Assembly (NCBI GenBank): GCA_036501365.1 | Contig: DASYAL010000078.1 | Location: forward strand, 73,906 to 137,905 | Length of the DNA: 64,000 nt | Direction of reading: 5' to 3' | DNA from: CAIKMD01 sp036501365 | Lineage (GTDB): Bacteria > Pseudomonadota > Alphaproteobacteria > ATCC43930 > CGMCC-115725 | Shown: positions 36,597-45,728 of the stretch, in pieces | Layout of the letters: the number at the start of each line of letters is the position of its first letter | Numbering within the stretch: the first letter of the stretch is position 1 | Program-made: the position numbers and the translations under genes | The notes under the pieces: model-generated | The model's input: the letters and a program-made list of their open reading frames with translations, nothing else | The model's database searches: none | What the model was told of the DNA's origin: nothing

Positions 36597-37724
36597 TTAG
36601 GCGACGGGCTCCGCCGCAGCTTCCTTGGTGGCCGCTTCGATCTCCGCCGCCTTTTTCTCGACCAGCGCGACCAGATGGTCGACGATGCTTTCGTCCTTGA
36701 GGCGATGCGCCGGCACGCCGGCGATATAGACCTGATGGGTGCCGTTGCCGCCGCCGGTGAAGCCGATATCGGTCTCGCGCGCCTCGCCCGGACCGTTGAC
36801 GACGCAGCCGATCACCGAGAGCGTGATCGGCGTGGTGATATGCGCCAGGCGCTTCTCCAGCGCCTCGACGGTCTTGATGACCTCGTATTGCTGGCGCGCG
36901 CAGGACGGGCACGAAATCACGGTGACACCATGGCGGCGCAGGCCGAGCGACTTCAGGATGTCGTAGCCGACCTTGATCTCCTCGACCGGATCGGCCGAGA
37001 GCGAGACGCGGATCGTGTCGCCGATGCCGGCCCACAGCAGCGAGCCCATGCCGATCGCCGATTTGATCGTGCCGCTCATCAAGCCGCCGGCCTCGGTGAT
37101 GCCGAGATGCAGCGGATAGTCGCAAGCTTCGCTGAGTTGCTGATAGGCGGCGACGGCGAGGAACACGTCGGACGCCTTGCACGAAATCTTGAACTCGAAG
37201 AAATCGTTATCCTCGAGAATCTTGGCATGGGTCAGCGCGCTCTCGACCATCGCCTCGGGACAGGGCTCGCCGTAGCGCTCCAAGAGGTCGCGCTCGAGCG
37301 AGCCGGCATTGACGCCGATGCGCATCGAGCAGTTGTGGTCCTTCGCCGCCTTGACCACCTCCCTGACGCGCTCGGCCGAGCCGATATTGCCGGGATTGAT
37401 CCTGAGACAGGCGGCGCCGTTCTTCGCTGCCTCGATTGCGCGCTTGTAGTGGAAATGGATGTCGGCGACGATCGGCACCTTCACTTGCGGAACGATGTCT
37501 TTCAGCGCCGCCGAGGATTCCTCGTCCGGGCAAGAGACGCGCACGATGTCGGCGCCGGCGCGCTCGAGCGCCTGGATCTGCGCGACCGTCGCCTTGACGT
37601 CATGGGTCAGCGTGTTGGTCATCGACTGCACGGTGATCGGCGCGTCGCCGCCCACCGCCACCGGACCGACGTGAATTTGCCGGCACTTGCGCCGCTGAAT
37701 GTCGCGATAAGGCCGCACGCTCAT
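36597..37724 (-). CDS. ispG: 4-hydroxy-3-methylbut-2-en-1-yl diphosphate synthase (IspG/GcpE)
   Basis: A 375-residue iron-sulfur enzyme of the MEP isoprenoid pathway, converting MEcPP to HMBPP. The cluster cysteines are in SCPSCARQQYEV and VIGCVVNGPGEARETDIGF. ATG 37724 is chosen because GAGG lies 8 bases upstream; a GTG at 37733 overlaps that site. The preceding gene is rodZ, 87 bases away. Confidence 0.96.
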   Translation of the reverse strand: MSVRPYRDIQRRKCRQIHVGPVAVGGDAPITVQSMTNTLTHDVKATVAQIQALERAGADIVRVSCPDEESSAALKDIVPQVKVPIVADIHFHYKRAIEAAKNGAACLRINPGNIGSAERVREVVKAAKDHNCSMRIGVNAGSLERDLLERYGEPCPEAMVESALTHAKILEDNDFFEFKISCKASDVFLAVAAYQQLSEACDYPLHLGITEAGGLMSGTIKSAIGMGSLLWAGIGDTIRVSLSADPVEEIKVGYDILKSLGLRRHGVTVISCPSCARQQYEVIKTVEALEKRLAHITTPITLSVIGCVVNGPGEARETDIGFTGGGNGTHQVYIAGVPAHRLKDESIVDHLVALVEKKAAEIEAATKEAAAEPVA

Positions 37725-37811
37725 GGCAGGCACCTCGAAAAATCAAGCTTATGTTGCATCAATGGGTTATAGCGCTTTTCAGCGGTGCGCGAAACCCTGG
37801 CGCCCCGCGGC

Positions 37812-39041
37812 TTATTGGTTCGGCGCCGCTTGCTCCGGCGCCGCTGCGCTGGGAACCGTGGGGCTGGAAATCACCTGACCTGGCGGTACCACGCCACCGG
37901 TCAGATGATCGGCGTCGAGCGCGATTGTCCGCACCCGACCGCTGAGCGGCTTGCCAAGCGTGCCGTCGACTTCGAGCTCGAGACCGGCGCCGTTGCCGGT
38001 GCGCAGCGACAGGCCGCGCCGATCGGGAACACGCACCGTGTCACCCGCATGCAGGAGCCGTTCGGTCACCACCTGATCGCCATTGCGGACCTGAATCCAG
38101 CTGTCTTGGATCGCATGGATGACGATCCGCGCCGGCACGTCCGCCGGCGCTCCAAAGACCCGCGGGGGCGTGGTGCCCGGCGCCGTCGGACTGGCGGTGG
38201 ATGGCGCCGCCGCGGCCCCCGCCGCCGAAGGCGCCGCCGCGATTTGCGGCGCTGGCGCGGACGCGGTCGGTTCGGTGGTCGGCGCAGACGGAGCGGGCGG
38301 CGATGGCGCGGCGCCAGGCGATGACGATGCGACTGTGGTAGACGGGGCGACTGTGAGAGACGGGGCGACCGTAGCCGGTGCCGGCGCCGATGCCGGCGCA
38401 GCCGCGACGGGCGGCGGCGAGGACGCCGCGTTGTCGGATGCCGGAGCGCCGCTCGGCGAAGCGGTTGCGGGCGCGATTGCAGATGAGGGCGCCGCGGGCG
38501 CCGCGGCAGGCGGCGTGGTCGGCGATGGCTGGCTCGCCGCGCCGAAATCCGGCGGCACCGCGCTCACGCGCTCGGGATGGGCGCGATCGCCGGTCGACAC
38601 GTAGTACCAAAGGCCATAGCCACAGATCGCCAGGATGAGCGCGGCGAGCAACATCGTGCCGCCGGGGATGCTGCGCGCGGCGAGCGGGACGGGAAAGCTC
38701 AGATCGCCCGAGACCTGGAAGCCTTCGATCTCATGCTTGAAGCGCCGCACCGCCTCGTTGCCGTCGAGTCCGAGATGGACGGCATAGGCACGCACGAAAC
38801 CCTGGGCGTAAACCGGGCCTGGGAGCTTGTCGTATTGGCTTTCCTCGATCGCCGCGAGATAGGCTGCGCGAATGCGCAGCGTCGCGGCGATGCGCTCGAT
38901 CTCCCCGCCATAGCTCTTGCGCGTGTCGCGCAGCAGTTCGCCAATCGTGTGGCGCGGACTCGCCTCGGTTTCGGCATCGCCGTTCATGGCAGGCTGAGCT
39001 TCGTCGGTTCCGGGCTTGAGGGAGCGGCTGAAGAGCGGCAT
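37812..39041 (-). CDS. RodZ-like protein (HTH-TM-DUF4115)
   Basis: A 409-residue protein. Residues about 25-95 form a RodZ-type helix-turn-helix domain (TIGELLRDTRKSYGGEIERIA, AAIEESQYDKLPG). One membrane helix follows near residue 130 (GGTMLLAALILAICGYGLWY), then a very Ala/Pro/Ser-rich linker of about 130 residues, and a C-terminal DUF4115 domain (WIQVRNGDQVV, ERLLHAGDTVRV). RodZ couples cell-shape machinery to the membrane. It starts the ispG-hisS-prfA-prmC run. A start at residue 19 (ATG) is also possible. Confidence 0.88.
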   Translation of the reverse strand: MPLFSRSLKPGTDEAQPAMNGDAETEASPRHTIGELLRDTRKSYGGEIERIAATLRIRAAYLAAIEESQYDKLPGPVYAQGFVRAYAVHLGLDGNEAVRRFKHEIEGFQVSGDLSFPVPLAARSIPGGTMLLAALILAICGYGLWYYVSTGDRAHPERVSAVPPDFGAASQPSPTTPPAAAPAAPSSAIAPATASPSGAPASDNAASSPPPVAAAPASAPAPATVAPSLTVAPSTTVASSSPGAAPSPPAPSAPTTEPTASAPAPQIAAAPSAAGAAAAPSTASPTAPGTTPPRVFGAPADVPARIVIHAIQDSWIQVRNGDQVVTERLLHAGDTVRVPDRRGLSLRTGNGAGLELEVDGTLGKPLSGRVRTIALDADHLTGGVVPPGQVISSPTVPSAAAPEQAAPNQ

Positions 39042-39133
39042 CGGTATTACGCCATCTCAGAGCGCCTCTTCGGGCGCGTACACTTGCTCTCTTTGTCTTA
39101 GCAAGTGGAGACGCTCACCGCAACGTTGTTGGT

Positions 39134-41395
39134 TTACAACGCGATTCCGCGATCGCGTGCAAAGGCGTGGAACTTGCCGCGGAGGCTGTGCGTGGCGACG
39201 TCCGACAAGGAGGCGATGAACTCGACGAGCGCCGGGACGTCGAGGCTGCGGATCATCGCCTTCACCGGTCCGATCGCCGAAGGCGCCATCGACAGCGTGC
39301 GGAAGCCGAGTCCCACCAGCGCCATCGCCTCGAGCGGATCGCCGGCCATCTCGCCGCATACCGCGACCGGCAAGCGATGCGCCGCGCAACCGGCGGCGAT
39401 ATCGCCAAGCACGCGCAGCACCGCCGGCGAGAGCGGATCATAGCGCCCGGCGAGTCGCGGATTGCCGCGATCCGCAGCGAACAGGAATTGGACGAGATCG
39501 TTGGTGCCGACGGAAACGAAATCGGCGCGGCCGGCCAGCGCCGGCATCTGCCAGATCAGCGCCGGCACCTCGAACATCAGCCCGACCGCGACGTCGACAG
39601 GCAGCGTCTCGCCGCCCTTGCGTTGGCGATCGAGCTCGAGATTGAAGATCTCGCGCGCGTTGTCGAACTCGGCGATATCCGCGATCATCGGGAACATCAC
39701 CCGCAGCGAGCGACCGGCGGCGGCCCGGATCAAGGCGCGCAGCTGCTGGCGCAGCATCGCCGGACGGTCGAGCGCGATGCGGATCGCACGCCAGCCCATC
39801 GCCGGGTTCTCATCCGCGCTCGCATCGTCCATATAGGGCAGCACCTTGTCGCCGCCGATGTCGAGGGTGCGGAAGGTTACCGGCCGGTTCCCGGCCTGAT
39901 CGAGAACGCGGCGATAGAGCGCGACCTGCTGCGGCACGGTCGGGAACGTGTCCCGCAACATGAATTGCAGCTCGGTGCGGAAGAGGCCGACGCCGCCGGC
40001 GGCGGTCTCTTCGAGATAAGGCAGATCGATGAAGAGACCGCCGTTGAGCAGGAGCTCGACGCGCGTGCCGTCCTTGCTCTCGGCCGGCAGGTCGCGCAGC
40101 GCCTCGTATTGCCGGCGCTGACCGAGCCGGACTTTGATGCGGGTATCGACCGCCTGGGCCACGTCCTCGTTGGGGCGCAGCACGACGGCGCCTTCATCGC
40201 CGTTGACGACCACGACGTCACCTGGCTCGACGCGGGCGAGCACGTCCTTGACCCGCCCGACCACGGGAATATCGAGCGCGCGCGCCACCACCGCGACATG
40301 GGCGTTGGGCGAGCCTTCCTCGAGCACCAAGCCCTTGAGCCGCCGCCGGTCGTAATCGAGGAACTCGGCCGGTCCCATACTGCGCGCGATCAGGATGAAC
40401 TCGTCCGGCAGCTCCGCCGCCGCCGAGGGGCGCCCGGCAAGGTGGCGCTGCAAGCGGTTCGTCAGGTCCTCGAGATCCGCCAGGCGCTCGCGCAGATAGG
40501 GATCGGTCGCCTGGTTCATGCGCACGCGCATGTCGCCCTGAACCTTCTGCACCGCGGCTTCGGCGGTCAGGCCGCCTTCGATCGCCTCGCTGACGCGCTG
40601 CAGCCAGCCGAGATCGGCAGCGAACATGCGGTAGGTTTCGAGGATGTCGCGATGCTCGCCGTCGCTCGCGACGTCACTCGCCTCGAGCAGCGCGTCGATC
40701 GCGCCATGCATCGCATCGACCGCGCGCCGCAGCCGGTCGAGCTCGGCCGCGGTGTCCTCGGCGACGACCCGGCGGATGACGAGCCGCGGCTCATGCAGCA
40801 CCGCCTGGCCGAGGGCGAGGCCGCCATTCAGCTTCACGCCTTCGATCCGCAGCGGCAACTGGCCGAGGCCGGCCGGCTGCTGCCGCTCCAGCGGATTGAC
40901 CAGCTCGCCGGAGGCAACCAGCTCGGCGAGCACCATCGCGATCGTCTGGAGTGCTTCGATCTCGTCCTCGTCGTAGTTGCGCTCGGTGCGGTTCTGCACG
41001 ACGAGCACGCCGAGCACGCGGCCCGAACGCAGGATCGGCACCCCCATGAGCGAGTGATAGATTTCCTCGCCGGTCTCGGGGCGGTAGGCGAAGTCGGGAT
41101 GGCGCTGCGCATCGGCGAGCGCGAGCGGCCGTGCCGAGGCGGCGATCACGCCGACGAGACCCTCGCCGACGCGCAGCCGCGTGCGATGCACAGCTTCGGG
41201 CCTGAGGCCTTCGGTGGCGAAGAGCTCGAGCACCTCGCCGGCGCGCATGATGTAGCACGAACATACTTCGGCGACCATGTCCGCAGCGATGATGCGGACA
41301 ATGGTGCTCAAACGCTCCTGCGCGGTCCCCTGCCCCGCCATGACGTCGCGCAGACGGCGAAGGACCAGGCGCGAGGAGGGGACCGTCTCGGTCAT
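39134..41395 (-). CDS. ptsP: Phosphoenolpyruvate-protein phosphotransferase PtsP (EI-Ntr)
   Basis: A 753-residue enzyme I of the nitrogen PTS. An N-terminal GAF domain (about 20-165) precedes the PEP-utilising part; the phosphohistidine is H366 in GSPNAHVAVVAR, and the TIM-barrel PEP-binding domain has GSVGTNDLVQFLFAADRGN-type residues near 620. It passes phosphate from PEP to NPr and EIIA-Ntr. GAF binding of glutamine is known in some members. It overlaps the NMO gene by 4 bases. Confidence 0.95.
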   Translation of the reverse strand: MTETVPSSRLVLRRLRDVMAGQGTAQERLSTIVRIIAADMVAEVCSCYIMRAGEVLELFATEGLRPEAVHRTRLRVGEGLVGVIAASARPLALADAQRHPDFAYRPETGEEIYHSLMGVPILRSGRVLGVLVVQNRTERNYDEDEIEALQTIAMVLAELVASGELVNPLERQQPAGLGQLPLRIEGVKLNGGLALGQAVLHEPRLVIRRVVAEDTAAELDRLRRAVDAMHGAIDALLEASDVASDGEHRDILETYRMFAADLGWLQRVSEAIEGGLTAEAAVQKVQGDMRVRMNQATDPYLRERLADLEDLTNRLQRHLAGRPSAAAELPDEFILIARSMGPAEFLDYDRRRLKGLVLEEGSPNAHVAVVARALDIPVVGRVKDVLARVEPGDVVVVNGDEGAVVLRPNEDVAQAVDTRIKVRLGQRRQYEALRDLPAESKDGTRVELLLNGGLFIDLPYLEETAAGGVGLFRTELQFMLRDTFPTVPQQVALYRRVLDQAGNRPVTFRTLDIGGDKVLPYMDDASADENPAMGWRAIRIALDRPAMLRQQLRALIRAAAGRSLRVMFPMIADIAEFDNAREIFNLELDRQRKGGETLPVDVAVGLMFEVPALIWQMPALAGRADFVSVGTNDLVQFLFAADRGNPRLAGRYDPLSPAVLRVLGDIAAGCAAHRLPVAVCGEMAGDPLEAMALVGLGFRTLSMAPSAIGPVKAMIRSLDVPALVEFIASLSDVATHSLRGKFHAFARDRGIAL

Positions 41396-42513
41396 TTTGC
41401 TGCTTCGCTCAAGGGCGGGGGCTCGGCCAGGGCGATCCGCGTCCGCGCTCCGAGCGCGGCGACGGCCTCGGCCACCAGCTCGTCGAGTATCTCACGCGTC
41501 GATTGCTCGCGTGTGACAAAGCCGACACTCTGTCCCGCCATCAACGAGCCGCGCTCGACATCGCCTTCGATGACCGCGCGGCGGAGCGCGCCGGCCCAGA
41601 AATGCTCGATTTCGAGCTGCGCGTCCTCGCGCGTCAGCTCGCCACGCCCGAAGCGATCGATGACATTGCGCTGGTAGTCGACAAAAGCCTGCGTGCCCTC
41701 ATTGGCGAGCGCGCGCACCGGTATGACCGAGAAGCGCGGATCGAGCTGCATCGAGGGCACCGCGTCACGCGCGCCGGCGCGCAAGAACGCCTGCTTGAAG
41801 CGCGGATGCGCGACCGATTCATGTGCGCAGACAAAGCGCGTGCCGAGCTGCACGCCCGACGCGCCCATCTCGAGATAGGAGACGATCGCCTCGCCGCGGC
41901 CGATCCCGCCGGCGACAAAGACCGGCACCTCGCGCAGCGCCGGCAGGATCTCCTGCGCCAACACGCTGGTCGAGACCGGGCCGATATGGCCGCCCGCCTC
42001 CATGCCCTCGATCACGATCGCGTCGGCGCCCATGCGCACGAGCTTCTTCGCGATCACGAGCGCCGGCGCGAAGCACAAGAGCTTGGCCCCGGCATCCTTG
42101 ATGCGGTTGACCGTGCCGGCGCTGGGCAAGCCGCCCGCGAGCACGACATGACCGACGCCGCGCCGCGCGCACACCGCGACGAGTTCGGCGAGATCGGGAT
42201 GGATGGTGATGAGATTGACGCCGAACGGCTTGGCGGTGCGCTCGCGCGTCGCTGCGATTTCGGCGTCGAGCCCCGCCGGCCGCATCGCGCCACAGGCGAT
42301 GACGCCGAAGCCGCCGCCATTCGAGATCGCCGCGACCAGGCTGCGCTCGCTGACCCAGGTCATCGCCCCGCCCATGATCGCGAGGTCGCAGCCGAGGAAT
42401 TTGGCGCCGCGGCGCCACAAGTGATCGAGCAGGCGGCGCGCTTCGCCGTCCGCGCAAGCTAGCGAGCCGGAGACGGGGTTAACGGCGCTCGGTGACTCGG
42501 CGCCTGCGCTCAT
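41392..42513 (-). CDS. Nitronate monooxygenase family (NPD-like) flavoprotein
   Basis: A 373-residue TIM-barrel FMN enzyme. The phosphate loop and core are visible in AIMGGAMTWVSERSLVAAIS, GMEAGGHIGP, VFVAGGIGRGEAI and GASGVQLGTRFVCAHES. The family oxidises alkyl nitronates or reduces related quinones. It overlaps both lysC and ptsP by exactly four bases (ATGA), so all three are coupled. In many alphaproteobacteria lysC is directly followed by ptsP, so this gene looks like an insertion. Confidence 0.85.
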   Translation of the reverse strand: MSAGAESPSAVNPVSGSLACADGEARRLLDHLWRRGAKFLGCDLAIMGGAMTWVSERSLVAAISNGGGFGVIACGAMRPAGLDAEIAATRERTAKPFGVNLITIHPDLAELVAVCARRGVGHVVLAGGLPSAGTVNRIKDAGAKLLCFAPALVIAKKLVRMGADAIVIEGMEAGGHIGPVSTSVLAQEILPALREVPVFVAGGIGRGEAIVSYLEMGASGVQLGTRFVCAHESVAHPRFKQAFLRAGARDAVPSMQLDPRFSVIPVRALANEGTQAFVDYQRNVIDRFGRGELTREDAQLEIEHFWAGALRRAVIEGDVERGSLMAGQSVGFVTREQSTREILDELVAEAVAALGARTRIALAEPPPLSEAAK

Positions 42514-43724
42514 ACATCGAGGCCGTAAGCGGTGTGGAGGGCGCGCAACGCGAGCTCCGTATATTCTTCGGCGACGAGAACACTGACCTTGATCTCCGAG
42601 GTCGAAATTACCTGGATATTGATGCCCTTCTCGGCGAGCGTCCGGAACATCAGCTGCGCGACGCCGGTATGACTGCGCATGCCGACGCCGATCACGGAGA
42701 TCTTGACGACGTTCGGATCGGGCTTCAGCGCCTTGAAACCGAGCTGCTTGCGGCGCTCCTCGAGCGTTTTGACGGTGCGTGCCAGATCGGCCTTGGTGAC
42801 CGTGAAGGTCATGTCGGTGGTGCCGTCCTCGGCGATGTTCTGCACGATCATATCGACATTGACGGCGCTGTCGGCGAGCGGGCCGAAGATCGCCGCGGCG
42901 ACACCCGGCCGGTCCGGAACCTTGACGAGAGTCACCTTGGCCTCGTCACGGCTATAGGCGATCCCGCTCACCACTTGCTGTTCCACGATCTCGTCCTCAT
43001 TCACGACCATCGTTCCGGGCGCGTCGACGAAGCTCGACAGCACCTGTACCCGGACTCGGTGATTCATCGCCAGCTCGACCGAGCGCGTCTGCAGCACCTT
43101 GGCGCCGAGCGAAGCCATCTCGAGCATCTCTTCATAGGTGATTTTATCGAGCTTCCGCGCCTTCGCAACGATGCGCGGGTCGGTCGTATAGACGCCGTCG
43201 ACATCGGTGAAGATGTCGCAGCGGTCGGCGCCGAGCGCTGCGGCGAGCGCCACCGCCGACGTGTCGGAGCCGCCGCGGCCGAGCGTCGCGACACGGCTGC
43301 CCGAGGCGAGGCCCTGGAAGCCGGCGACGACCGGTATCTCGCCGGCGGCGAACGCGGCATCGAGCGCCGCGGTCGGGATCGACGCGATGCGCGCCTTGCC
43401 GTGGCTGGCGTCGGTCTCGATCGGCACCTGCCAGCCGAGGAAGGAGCGCGATTTGAGCCCGAGCTCGCGCAGGGCGAGCGCGGTCAGGCCGGCCGTCACC
43501 TGCTCGCCCGAGGCGACGACGACGTCGTATTCCTGCTGATCGGGGATGGCGCCGAAGCCGTTGGTCCAGGCGACGAGCTGATTGGTCACGCCGGCCATCG
43601 CCGAGACCACCACCGCGACCTCATTGCCGGCAGCGATCTCGCGCTTGACGCGCTGCGCAACGGATTTGATCCGCTCGATGTCGGCGACCGACGTGCCGCC
43701 GAATTTCTGCACGATGCGCGCCAT
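42510..43724 (-). CDS. lysC: Aspartate kinase
   Basis: A 404-residue enzyme, the first step of lysine, threonine and methionine synthesis. KFGGTSVADIERI marks the substrate site, and two ACT domains follow residue 265, giving feedback control. ATG 43724 is chosen because the family begins with ARIVQKFGG; the frame is open upstream, but that part reads into the divergent promoter. The divergent ubiG starts 142 bases away, a pairing often seen in alphaproteobacteria. Confidence 0.97.
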   Translation of the reverse strand: MARIVQKFGGTSVADIERIKSVAQRVKREIAAGNEVAVVVSAMAGVTNQLVAWTNGFGAIPDQQEYDVVVASGEQVTAGLTALALRELGLKSRSFLGWQVPIETDASHGKARIASIPTAALDAAFAAGEIPVVAGFQGLASGSRVATLGRGGSDTSAVALAAALGADRCDIFTDVDGVYTTDPRIVAKARKLDKITYEEMLEMASLGAKVLQTRSVELAMNHRVRVQVLSSFVDAPGTMVVNEDEIVEQQVVSGIAYSRDEAKVTLVKVPDRPGVAAAIFGPLADSAVNVDMIVQNIAEDGTTDMTFTVTKADLARTVKTLEERRKQLGFKALKPDPNVVKISVIGVGMRSHTGVAQLMFRTLAEKGINIQVISTSEIKVSVLVAEEYTELALRALHTAYGLDV

Positions 43725-43866
43725 GCCTCGCAGCCCACTCAAGACCCGGAAAACCGGGCCAATTCTCGCTCGAAACGCCCGCAATAATCGCGTTGCCGAC
43801 GCCCGCGGGCCTATACATACTCCGGTCCCGGAAGGCAATCACAGCAGGCATCGCCGCCGGAGAACC

Positions 43867-44613
43867 ATGGCTGGGAGTCGAAGCTCGACGATCGACGCCG
43901 CCGAGGTGCAGCGCTTTGCCGCGCTGGCGCCGGAATGGTGGGACGAGACCGGTTCGTTCCGGCCGCTGCATCGCCTCAACCCGACGCGCGTCGCGTACAT
44001 CCGGGACCGGCTGTCCGCTCATTTCGCGCGCGACGTGAAGACGCGTGCGCCTTTCGCCGGGCTGAGCCTGCTCGATATCGGCTGCGGCGGCGGCTTGATG
44101 TGCGAGCCGATGGCGCGGCTGGGCTTTGCCGTCACCGGTATCGATGCCGATGCGACCGCTCGCGGGGTGGCGCGCGCTCATGCCGCGGCGCATGGCATCG
44201 CCATCGACTATCGCGACGAGACGGCCGAGGATCTCGCCGCAGCCCGGCAGCATTTCGACGTCGTGCTGGCGCTCGAGGTCGTCGAGCATGCGGCCGATCC
44301 CGCACTCTTCCTCGCCACGGCGGCGAGCCTGGTCGGGCCCGGCGGCGCGTTGGCGCTTTCGACCATCAATCGCACACCGAAAGCCTACGCCACCGCGATT
44401 ATCGGCGCCGAATACTTGCTGCGCTGGCTGCCGCGCGGCACGCATGACTACCGCAAGTTCCGCCGCCCGTCGGAGCTCGCGCGCGATATCCGCGCCGCGG
44501 GCCTTGCCGTCGGCGACATCAGCGGCCTCGCCTATGATCCCTGGCACGACCGGTGGCGCCTGAGCAAAGATTTGGGCGTCAACTATTTACTATTTGCCAC
44601 GGTGCCCAAGTAG
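43867..44613 (+). CDS. ubiG: Ubiquinone biosynthesis O-methyltransferase
   Basis: A 248-residue SAM methyltransferase acting on two steps of ubiquinone synthesis. The sequence LAPEWWDETGSFRPLHRLNP, the SAM loop LLDIGCGGGLMCEPMA and RGTHDYRKFRRPSEL are UbiG landmarks. The start ATG lies just after CCGGAGAACC, which contains GGAG as ribosome site. Confidence 0.96.
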   Translation: MAGSRSSTIDAAEVQRFAALAPEWWDETGSFRPLHRLNPTRVAYIRDRLSAHFARDVKTRAPFAGLSLLDIGCGGGLMCEPMARLGFAVTGIDADATARGVARAHAAAHGIAIDYRDETAEDLAAARQHFDVVLALEVVEHAADPALFLATAASLVGPGGALALSTINRTPKAYATAIIGAEYLLRWLPRGTHDYRKFRRPSELARDIRAAGLAVGDISGLAYDPWHDRWRLSKDLGVNYLLFATVPK

Positions 44614-44699
44614 AAATAGAGTTATGCCGTCGCAACCGGGGGGTTTGCGATCAGGACCTCCAAGGGAGCGGCGCAAGCGCTTTGCTCGTGGGTGGTCCT

Positions 44700-45233
44700 A
44701 TGAATGCGTTTCAGATGCCGCCCGGCGGCGGCGAACGGCTTTCCGGCAAGGTCAAATGGTTCAACCGAAGCAAAGGCTTCGGTTTTATCGTGCCGAACGA
44801 CGGCGCGGGCGATGTGTTCTTGCCGCTCGCCGTGCTCGAGCGATCGGGTTTCGGCGAAGCGCCGGACGGCGCCGACATCACTTTCGAATGGGTGCAGGGG
44901 CCGAAAGGCCGCGCCGCGACGCAGGTATTGGAGCTCGATGCATCCAATGCCGCGCCGCGTCCCGCCCGCGAAGGCCGGCCGCGCCGCGATTTCGACGATG
45001 GCGGTGGCGGCGGCGGCCCAACCGAAGAGGTCGATGGCGTGGTCAAATGGTACGACCCGGCTCGCGGTTTCGGCTTCATCCTGCCCAGCGATGGCGGCAA
45101 GGACGTGTTCGTGCATGTGACGGCCCTGCGCCGCGCCGGCATCGACGATCTCCAGCCCGGCCAGAGCGTTCGCATGCAGGTTGCCCAAGCCCGCCGCGGC
45201 CGCGAAGCCGCCGCGATCCAGCTCCTTGGCTAA
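44700..45233 (+). CDS. Two-domain cold-shock protein
   Basis: A 177-residue protein with two cold-shock domains joined by an Arg/Gly-rich linker (about 85-110). Domain 1 (SGKVKWFNRSKGFGFI, DVFLPLAVL) and domain 2 (DGVVKWYDPARGFGFI, DVFVHVTAL) both keep RNP1; domain 1 has an altered RNP2 (FLPL instead of FVHV). It binds single-stranded nucleic acid. A start at 44700 has only a loose GGGTGG upstream. It lies 87 bases after ubiG; part of the gap can fold (TCGCAACC / GGTTTGCGA). Confidence 0.9.
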   Translation: MNAFQMPPGGGERLSGKVKWFNRSKGFGFIVPNDGAGDVFLPLAVLERSGFGEAPDGADITFEWVQGPKGRAATQVLELDASNAAPRPAREGRPRRDFDDGGGGGGPTEEVDGVVKWYDPARGFGFILPSDGGKDVFVHVTALRRAGIDDLQPGQSVRMQVAQARRGREAAAIQLLG

Positions 45234-45235
45234 CT

Positions 45236-45358
45236 GAGTCTTATCCACAGCGAATCGCATCAACGGCGGCATTTTCGAGGCCGGCCGCGGCAAAAGGATT
45301 CGCGTCATGCCTGGGGGCATGCTACTATATCTTGGGGTCGCGAGACCAATTATCCACA
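45236..45358 (+). promoter_or_regulatory. gcrA control region: two DnaA boxes and three GANTC sites
   Basis: Perfect DnaA boxes TTATCCACA occur at 45241-45249 and 45350-45358. GANTC methylation sites occur at 45236-45240 (GAGTC, touching the first box), 45252-45256 (GAATC) and 45297-45301 (GATTC). A small palindrome CATGCC-TGGG-GGCATG spans 45306-45321, with TACTATAT just after as a possible -10. In Caulobacter, DnaA activates gcrA and GcrA acts at CcrM-methylated GANTC sites, so the layout suggests the same circuit. Confidence 0.75.
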
Positions 45359-45380
45359 GGATACGGTAGGGAGGCAGGCC

Positions 45381-45722
45381 ATGGAATCGATCTGGACGTC
45401 GGAACTCATGGGGCAACTCGCTGCGCTTTGGACCGAGGGTCATTCCACGGCCGAAATCGGGCGCCGACTCGGGATCAGCAAGAATGCCGTCGTCGGCAAG
45501 GCGCATCGTTTGAGCCTCAAGCCGCGGCCCTCGCCGCTGAAGCGGCCGCCGACTCGCCGAGTGATCGGCATCGCAGCGCCGAGCTGCACCTGGCCGCTGG
45601 GCCATCCGGGCGACACCGGCTTCCACTTCTGCGGCAAGCGGCCGATGCAGGGCAAGCCCTACTGCGCCGAGCACGCCGCCATGGCCTATGTGCCGCCGAA
45701 GAAGCAGCACAACGCGGCCTGA
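45381..45722 (+). CDS. gcrA: GcrA-family cell-cycle regulator (short form)
   Basis: A 113-residue protein. The N-terminal helix-turn-helix (WTSELMGQLAALWTEGHSTAEIG, ISKNAVVGKAHRL) is the GcrA DNA-binding domain, and the end has SCTWPLGHPGDTGFHFCGK with conserved cysteines. The central linker found in the longer Caulobacter GcrA (about 170 residues) is mostly missing. GcrA binds the sigma-70 factor and controls division-cycle genes at methylated sites. GGGAGGCAGG precedes the start. Confidence 0.93.
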   Translation: MESIWTSELMGQLAALWTEGHSTAEIGRRLGISKNAVVGKAHRLSLKPRPSPLKRPPTRRVIGIAAPSCTWPLGHPGDTGFHFCGKRPMQGKPYCAEHAAMAYVPPKKQHNAA

Positions 45723-45728
45723 TTTCTG

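Noticed and set aside
39167..41677. An 836-codon open frame on the plus strand opposite ptsP.
   Set aside because: It has the same shadow-frame composition and lies fully over the well-supported ptsP gene.
42510..43838. Longer lysC start at 43838.
   Set aside because: It would place coding sequence over the divergent lysC/ubiG promoter region; the family start MARIVQKFGG is at 43724.
43725..43866. A lysine riboswitch before lysC or a TATACAT-based promoter for ubiG.
   Set aside because: The short CCCGG/CCGGG hairpin is not a riboswitch fold, and no -35 lies at a suitable distance from TATACA.
45241..45358. Two DnaA boxes taken as a possible replication origin.
   Set aside because: There are only two boxes, no AT-rich unwinding region, and no dnaA, dnaN or hemE-type neighbours. 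Control of gcrA is a better explanation.
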